Below the pieces are notes generated by a model. It had not been told where the DNA came from, made no database searches, and saw nothing but the letters and a program-made list of their open reading frames with translations. The position numbers were made by a program, and so were the translations under genes. Positions 22,198 through 26,531 of a stretch of DNA of 26,531 nt are shown here, in pieces; positions within the stretch are counted from its first letter, which is position 1, and the number at the start of each line of letters is the position of its first letter. Source of the DNA: Saccoglossus kowalevskii (taxonomy: Eukaryota; Hemichordata; Enteropneusta; Harrimaniidae); the NCBI RefSeq assembly GCF_000003605.2, contig NW_003135343.1:503504-530034 (forward strand), written 5' to 3'.

Positions 22198-22205
22198 ATT
22201 CTATC

Positions 22206-22511
22206 GATCATTTTCCGCTGACAGTATGAAATCGAACGTAAAAACAAGGAAAAAACAAAGGTCGTAGTGGCGTAAAAACATCGCGTGGGATTTGTTTTGG
22301 TATACCCATGCTTTACATTGATGATGGTCTATTGTGCTTGAGTAAGTGTATTCCAACGTCATAATCACGCTGAATAACGGGATTTTGACATTGAACTACA
22401 AAAACAAAAATTCGATTTCAAAATCAAATCATTCGGTTTTCAGTTTGCAGCAGACTTCGGTTCTCACCTTTCAGTACTACGCGAGATGTTGCAATGAACG
22501 GAAAATCACCT
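22206..22511 (-). mobile_element. GCGAGATCTCGC-type MITE, copy 3 (opposite orientation)
   Basis: It starts GATCATTTTCCGCTGACAGT and continues TATGAAATCGAACGTAAAAA and AAACAAAGGTCGTAG, which is the reverse complement of the end of copy 2. It finishes CTACGCGAGATGTTGC then AATGAACGGAAAATCACC, the reverse complement of copy 2's start. The subterminal palindrome is degraded here. It is about 306 bp and has no transposase. Confidence 0.75.
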
Positions 22512-22591
22512 TTTACAAAACGCATCGACAAAATACTGCAGTACGTACAGAATGAGAACATGCACGGGCGTTCCACGGAGAAGTCTCATTC

Positions 22592-23898
22592 AGGGACGAC
22601 GCCAAAAGATCGACGTCAATGTGCTTTAGTTTGGGGGTGGGGGTTGATCTTAAAAAGTTTCCACCCTACAAAAACGATTTTATTTTTTAATGAAGTCTAA
22701 TAATCTTGGAGTATTTGTAGTTCGTATTTTTTTTCCACTCATGGACAAAAAAACAACAGAAAATGAAAAAAAAACAAAACATACAAGACGAGAAAATGAT
22801 TTGGTCCGAGTGTAAATATGTGCTTCAAATGAGGTCAATTTCAGGGCATGAACCTAGAGCATGCGCAGAACCCAGAAAAGTAGTTTGCGCATGCGTATAT
22901 TCCCCTTCATTATTTCCTCTTGAACGACTTTTTTTAAAAAAAAGTTATGCAGATTCAATTTGGATTAGTATTAAAAAATAAGAAAGATAATGGTGACATT
23001 TACTACGTGAGATTATGCAGTACAATGTGTAATGACAATTTCATTGTACTACCTACTTTAGTTTGTAAATTAAATGTACTTCTTAAATGAAAGGTACAAA
23101 TAAAGCTTGTTTTTCTTTGTTATTGGTGCATTTGTAAAGTCTTTTTACACCCACCCAACAACCAACTGCTATGCCATAATACTGTCTGATTATCAATTTG
23201 TATTTAATGGTGAATGTAGTCTGAAAAAAACTAAAGGAATTAAGTTTTTTTTATCCTACATCGATCTTTTGACGTCGCCCCTTAACGTCTCTTCTATAGA
23301 GAGAATGCGTGGATGAACTCGTTTGTTGTCAGTATTTATTCGAGTATACCTTCGCGCTACAATTCTATTATTATGGACAGTTTGAAAATATTGCTTTAAA
23401 CCCGCTATCTCATTGGACTAGTTTGACGCAGTCGTTAACTAACGCACGCATAAACTGCTCGTCGCATCTCATCACATCCAAAACTTCAGACGTTTTAGCA
23501 TGATGAATCTTTGAATCTGATTAAACACTGTGCATTCGTAGTCGTACGTCCACGAAGTTCAACACTGCTGCGACTCGCCTAAACTGGGCATGTGAAGAGG
23601 AGTTTGGACGTGGGACGTTCCCAGTCGGGCAGTGTACGACGGGCTTTACATCGTGAATATTGAAAAGTTGCTCATTATAGTATAGAGTCAACCTGCACAA
23701 TTTCAGTATGCACATTTTGTGAGACTAAACCATTTTCTCGTCTTGGGTGTGTTTTTTTCATTTTCTGTTATTTTTGTCCATGATTGGATAGAAAAAAAAA
23801 ACGAACCACAAATACTCCAAAATTGTTTTGACTTCATTAAAAAAAATAGTTTTTGTAGGATGGAAACTTTTTGACATCGATTCTTTGACGTCGTCCCT
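22592..23898. mobile_element. ~1.3-kb foldback element with ~180-210-bp arms
   Basis: The left arm (22592 to about 22806) starts AGGGACGACGCCAAAAGATC and includes AAAAAGTTTCCACCCTACAA, GGAGTATTTGTAGTTCG and AAGACGAGAAAATGATTTGG. The right arm (about 23722-23898) is its inverted copy: CCATTTTCTCGTCTT, CAAATACTCC, GTAGGATGGAAACTTTTTGA, TTTGACGTCGTCCCT. A third, short copy of the terminus (TCGATCTTTTGACGTCGCCC) lies at about 23261-23282 in right-end orientation. This suggests either a ~690-bp element inside or a rearranged copy. The interior has no transposase-like frame. It includes a GCATGCGC pair around 22861-22894. Confidence 0.75.
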
Positions 23899-24305
23899 TA
23901 GGAGTGCTATACCACACAATTTACTACATTAGAAATAGAAAGGGATTGTAAAAATAGTCGTAAAAAATGACGTGACAAATGATAGCGTGTTGGGCGAGTG
24001 GACCCCAGGACGGAAGCGCCTACACTATTTATACCACGCGATAAACTCTAGGTTAGTTTACTCTGGTCTGAGAGCCAAGAAGAAACGTTCGTTGGCAGAA
24101 ATACAGGTATGAATATTTTTTTTGTTATTTACATTTTCACCCAACAAATCTTTGCTTCTCGGCGTGGTATAATAAATATTACAGGAAAGTTGCACAATAT
24201 AACACGAAAACGTCACAGCTGTTTTGCTTGTATTCATTGCTATATGTAACAATTCGGAGTACAGATAATGTGTCGTCGTGTTCCATATGGGTCGCATGAG
24301 ATGTA
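23899..24305. other. Non-coding spacer
   Basis: No gene, RNA or repeat recognised. The reverse open frames that cross it extend from the neighbouring GC-richer element. Confidence 0.5.
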
Positions 24306-24631
24306 TTCTCGGGGGCGGACATCCGGGCATTTTCTACCGCCTGGCAACCCTTGCGGTGAAAACAAAGACCAAAAACTCGCAGAAAACGGTACTTTGCGAT
24401 GGTTGTTGAGAGTCCCCTGAACAGTGTAACAAGATTAGCCCTACGTGTGTAAGATTTTTGAATTTGGTTGTTCAGGATTACTTCAAAGTTGAGTTTGTGT
24501 TGTTTACTCCAGTTTTCACCGGCTCCACCGGCGTTCCACAGCAGCGCGCACAGAGCCCATAGAAATGCATGGTACAGTGGTGCGCGTCTTAGCAACGTAG
24601 AACGTCCGTGACGTAGCTCCGCCCCCGAGGA
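24306..24631. mobile_element. 326-bp TIR element flanked by TA
   Basis: The left end TTCTCGGGGGCGGA and the right end in reverse complement TCCTCGGGGGCGGA match at 13 of 14 positions. A TA dinucleotide lies immediately outside each end (24304-24305 and 24632-24633), as expected for a Tc1/mariner-type target duplication. The interior is GC-richer than the flanks and carries a reverse stop-free frame of about 156 codons (24649-24179) that crosses the left end. Its apparent start is GTG, it shows no recognised domain, and I treat it as incidental. Subterminal sequence beyond the 14 bp does not match well. Confidence 0.55.
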
Positions 24632-24633
24632 TA

Positions 24634-25526
24634 CACACGTTTGAAACACAATATTTGTTTAAACTGATTCTGGCGTATTACGTTTCTATATACGAGTTTT
24701 TTTTAATAACCTTACACTGTTATAGACGACGTGCTTCGTATATACACAAGTAGTTCTTAACACCTTTGCTTATTTATTTTTTTAAATCTAATTCCAGACA
24801 CATTGTTTCATAGTTTCGAAAAATCGCAATGAAATGTTCTACTAATTGAACGGGTAATGTTTTAAAATGTATTTTCCATAGAGTTCCATGTAATACATAA
24901 CAAGTAATATCACGTTAGTCATATAAGACCTGTTATGGCAACAAGCAATCTATTCGCAAAATTAAGAAAAAAATCTTCCATTGAATCGTATAGAAGACTC
25001 TTAAGCCGGAACCATACGTATCCAGTAATACTCCTTTAAATGGAACGGTACTGACAGAAATACCTAGGCCGGATTGTATTGCACAGAACTTGTACTGCGG
25101 GATCAGTGCAAGTAGAAAGTCAGTTTGTTTTTGATTTTGTAGTTTTTGGTGATCAGAAAGAAGAATTAATTAATCTGGTGAAAATCTGATAACATCTGGT
25201 AGAAAGTAATTAATATATAGCTTTCTGTGAGTGAGAAGAAAAACAAACATTTTGCAACATTTAATAGTTCCGTGGAGATATCTATGCTCTGTTTCTTCTA
25301 TTATTACTTAGTAGCGACAGCATCTTGTTTACTATTTTATCTCGTGGGACCCACGTTGAACACGACGCGACTATGACGCTTTGAAATTCAAGACGTTCGT
25401 TATACAAGTTAGGCGAAAAATGTACAAGCTAGTTGAGGAGACTTCTATAATAAGTGCATATTTGTGACTAATCGTACCACAGTTACACATACCGTTATGT
25501 CTAACATGATTATTATCTACATTTAG
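24634..25526. other. Upstream region or intron of the secreted-protein gene
   Basis: No coding sequence is recognised. Because the following exon has a splice acceptor upstream of its ATG, a non-coding first exon may lie here or farther left; I cannot place it. CCTAGGCCGG (about 25063) and a TAATATATAG tract (about 25211) are the only promoter-like oddities. Confidence 0.4.
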
Positions 25527-25546
25527 CACAAGTGAAAAGAAGCAAA

Positions 25547-25607
25547 ATGGGACTGTCTGTTTTCCTGGGATGTCTCGTCTGTATTATTGGAATGGCGCAT
25601 GCGTCGA
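25547..25607 (+). CDS. Signal-peptide exon of a secreted protein (partial gene)
   Basis: The exon probably spans 25527-25607. A branch-like CTAAC near 25501 and ATTATCTACATTTAG form the acceptor. The ATG at 25547 lies 20 bases into the exon in a strong context (AGCAAAATGG). The donor is GA|GTAAGT at 25608. The 20 codons encode MGLSVFLGCL then VCIIGMAHAS, a short n-region, a hydrophobic core and a small-residue A-X-A-like cleavage site (AHA). The frame leaves one base, so the intron is in phase 1, typical of introns right after signal peptides of extracellular domains. A following segment at 25768 (acceptor TTTTATTTAG) gives a 48-codon frame when joined in this phase. It is Cys-containing at the start but is not assignable. 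The mature protein is unknown; its exons probably lie beyond the window. Confidence 0.65.
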
Positions 25608-26531
25608 GTAAGTAATACCCGCAAGTTTCATGACGAATATGTAATGTTCATTTAACACTTCATATTACGTTTCTTGTCATAGTATTTTAATTCATATTCT
25701 TCGCTTTGAATATTCGAAGGACAAAAATCATGGAAATTTAAAAATGAAAAAGAATACTTTTATTTAGACCATCATTCGTGCGACCACCGTTTGACCATTG
25801 GCTTACAAATCAGTTGTCTAACATCTTGCCCGTCGAGTGTCACATTTCCCCGCCAAAAAATGGTGTATCATTTTGTAATTTGTTATGTATTTTTTTTACA
25901 AGTTCTTTGTTAGTTATGAAAGAGACAATTATTGAAAATAAAATGAAAAAAAAACAACAAAAACAAATAAAACTATACAGTGTTGGCGGCCCGGGTCAAA
26001 AGTATTATATTAATTCGACAACAGACCCTATTTGCAAATGGCCGCCAAGAAGATTTCGTTGAGGGCGAGATTTTTTTAGCCCTCTATCTAATAGTGTTCC
26101 ATTCTTAACCGTCATTGTGTTTGTGTCCACTGTTCTAAATCCGATGAGTATAATGGTCAGAAAAACACTGGGCGCAATGACAATAGGGAATGGAACACTG
26201 TGTGTGGTAAAAACAAGTCTCGCGGTTTCTCGCTTTCAACGAGATCGTGGCGACCATATTCAAAATCAATATAATACTGGTAGGTTCAGATGGATATAGT
26301 GGCTCCAAATATAAGCATATTCTTTAATCGCACGAAGGTAGACTCACAGTAATTCTTGTATATCGTGACGGCGACTATTTATGCAAATGAGGCAAAACAA
26401 CTTGAAAGTACTAGTACGCGATTAGGTTTTCAACTTTTAACGTAGAGTTAAAAGCCACGAAACTGGTACAAAGGGTTATAAACTAATATGTATGTAGTAA
26501 TTTTTATTTATTCCTCGTCTGATGAAGGCGG
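25608..26531. other. Intron or downstream DNA of the signal-peptide gene
   Basis: There is a candidate second exon start at 25768 (weak). TTGGCGGCC (about 25984) and GGCCGCCAA (about 26040) form an inverted pair. GAGGGC / GCCCTC (about 26061 and 26078) form a small hairpin around a T-run. An ATGCAAAT octamer lies near 26381. The forward open frames at 25778-26062 and 26117-26299 lack support; the first is not in the phase set by the signal-peptide exon. Confidence 0.45.
26093..26199. mobile_element. 107-bp inverted-repeat mini-element
   Basis: The left end reads AGTGTTCCATTC, six bases, then GTCATTG. The right end in reverse complement reads AGTGTTCCATTC, six different bases, then GTCATTG. 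Nineteen of 25 positions therefore match, arranged as two perfect blocks around a mismatched spacer of equal length. No clear target duplication was seen, and it is a single copy in this window. Confidence 0.5.

Noticed and set aside
24179-24649. 156-codon reverse frame as a THAP or transposase protein
   Set aside because: It lacks the spaced Cys/His residues and start codon needed; the frame crosses a TIR boundary.
1-26531. Bacterial-type features: operons, ribosome binding sites, CRISPR arrays
   Set aside because: The repeats do not have repeat-spacer form, and the window has no dense coding. This is eukaryotic DNA.

Overview
This is metazoan nuclear DNA. It is strongly AT-rich, has no long open reading frames, carries isolated first-exon-like coding pieces ending at GT splice donors, and is crowded with short non-autonomous inverted-repeat elements. 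The texture (many MITE-like elements, a minisatellite, an (AT)n tract, CpG-containing repeats) suggests a marine invertebrate, possibly a bivalve mollusc. That is an impression, not a demonstrated placement. No complete gene is visible, and most open frames of 60-150 codons are at the level expected by chance in such DNA.

Layout. At 101-548 there is a 23-bp minisatellite, followed by a compact hairpin at 763-817. From about 2.8 to 6.1 kb there are four copies of a ~200-bp MITE with TACTGTA ends, plus a short ~80-bp tandem repeat. At 6728-7194 there is a single ~470-bp element with pogo/Tigger-like ends. The rest of the left 10.9 kb is probably intron of a leftward gene whose first coding exon lies at 11155-10935.

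The centre, about 10.4-12.2 kb, is CpG-richer and looks like a divergent promoter. The leftward exon starts at 11155. A rightward exon candidate starts at 12151, in a strong Kozak/YY1-like context. I could not assign either protein to a family.

The right half is dominated by repeats. There are three copies of a MITE with GCGAGATCTCGC-type subterminal palindromes (13.46, 19.27 and 22.21 kb), and a possible solo LTR near 14.1-14.4 kb. A hairpin element occurs in three copies (18.35, 21.49 and 21.91 kb); the last two lie in a ~419-bp tandem duplication and have their central loops in opposite orientation. A ~1.3-kb foldback element lies at 22.59-23.90 kb, a 326-bp TIR element at 24.31 kb, and a 107-bp TIR element at 26.09 kb. 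At 25527-25607 there is a convincing signal-peptide exon with acceptor, Kozak ATG and GTAAGT donor, the start of a secreted-protein gene running off the right end.

The genes do not form a pathway that can be read from this window. The most unusual signal is the inverted hairpin loop within the tandem duplication.
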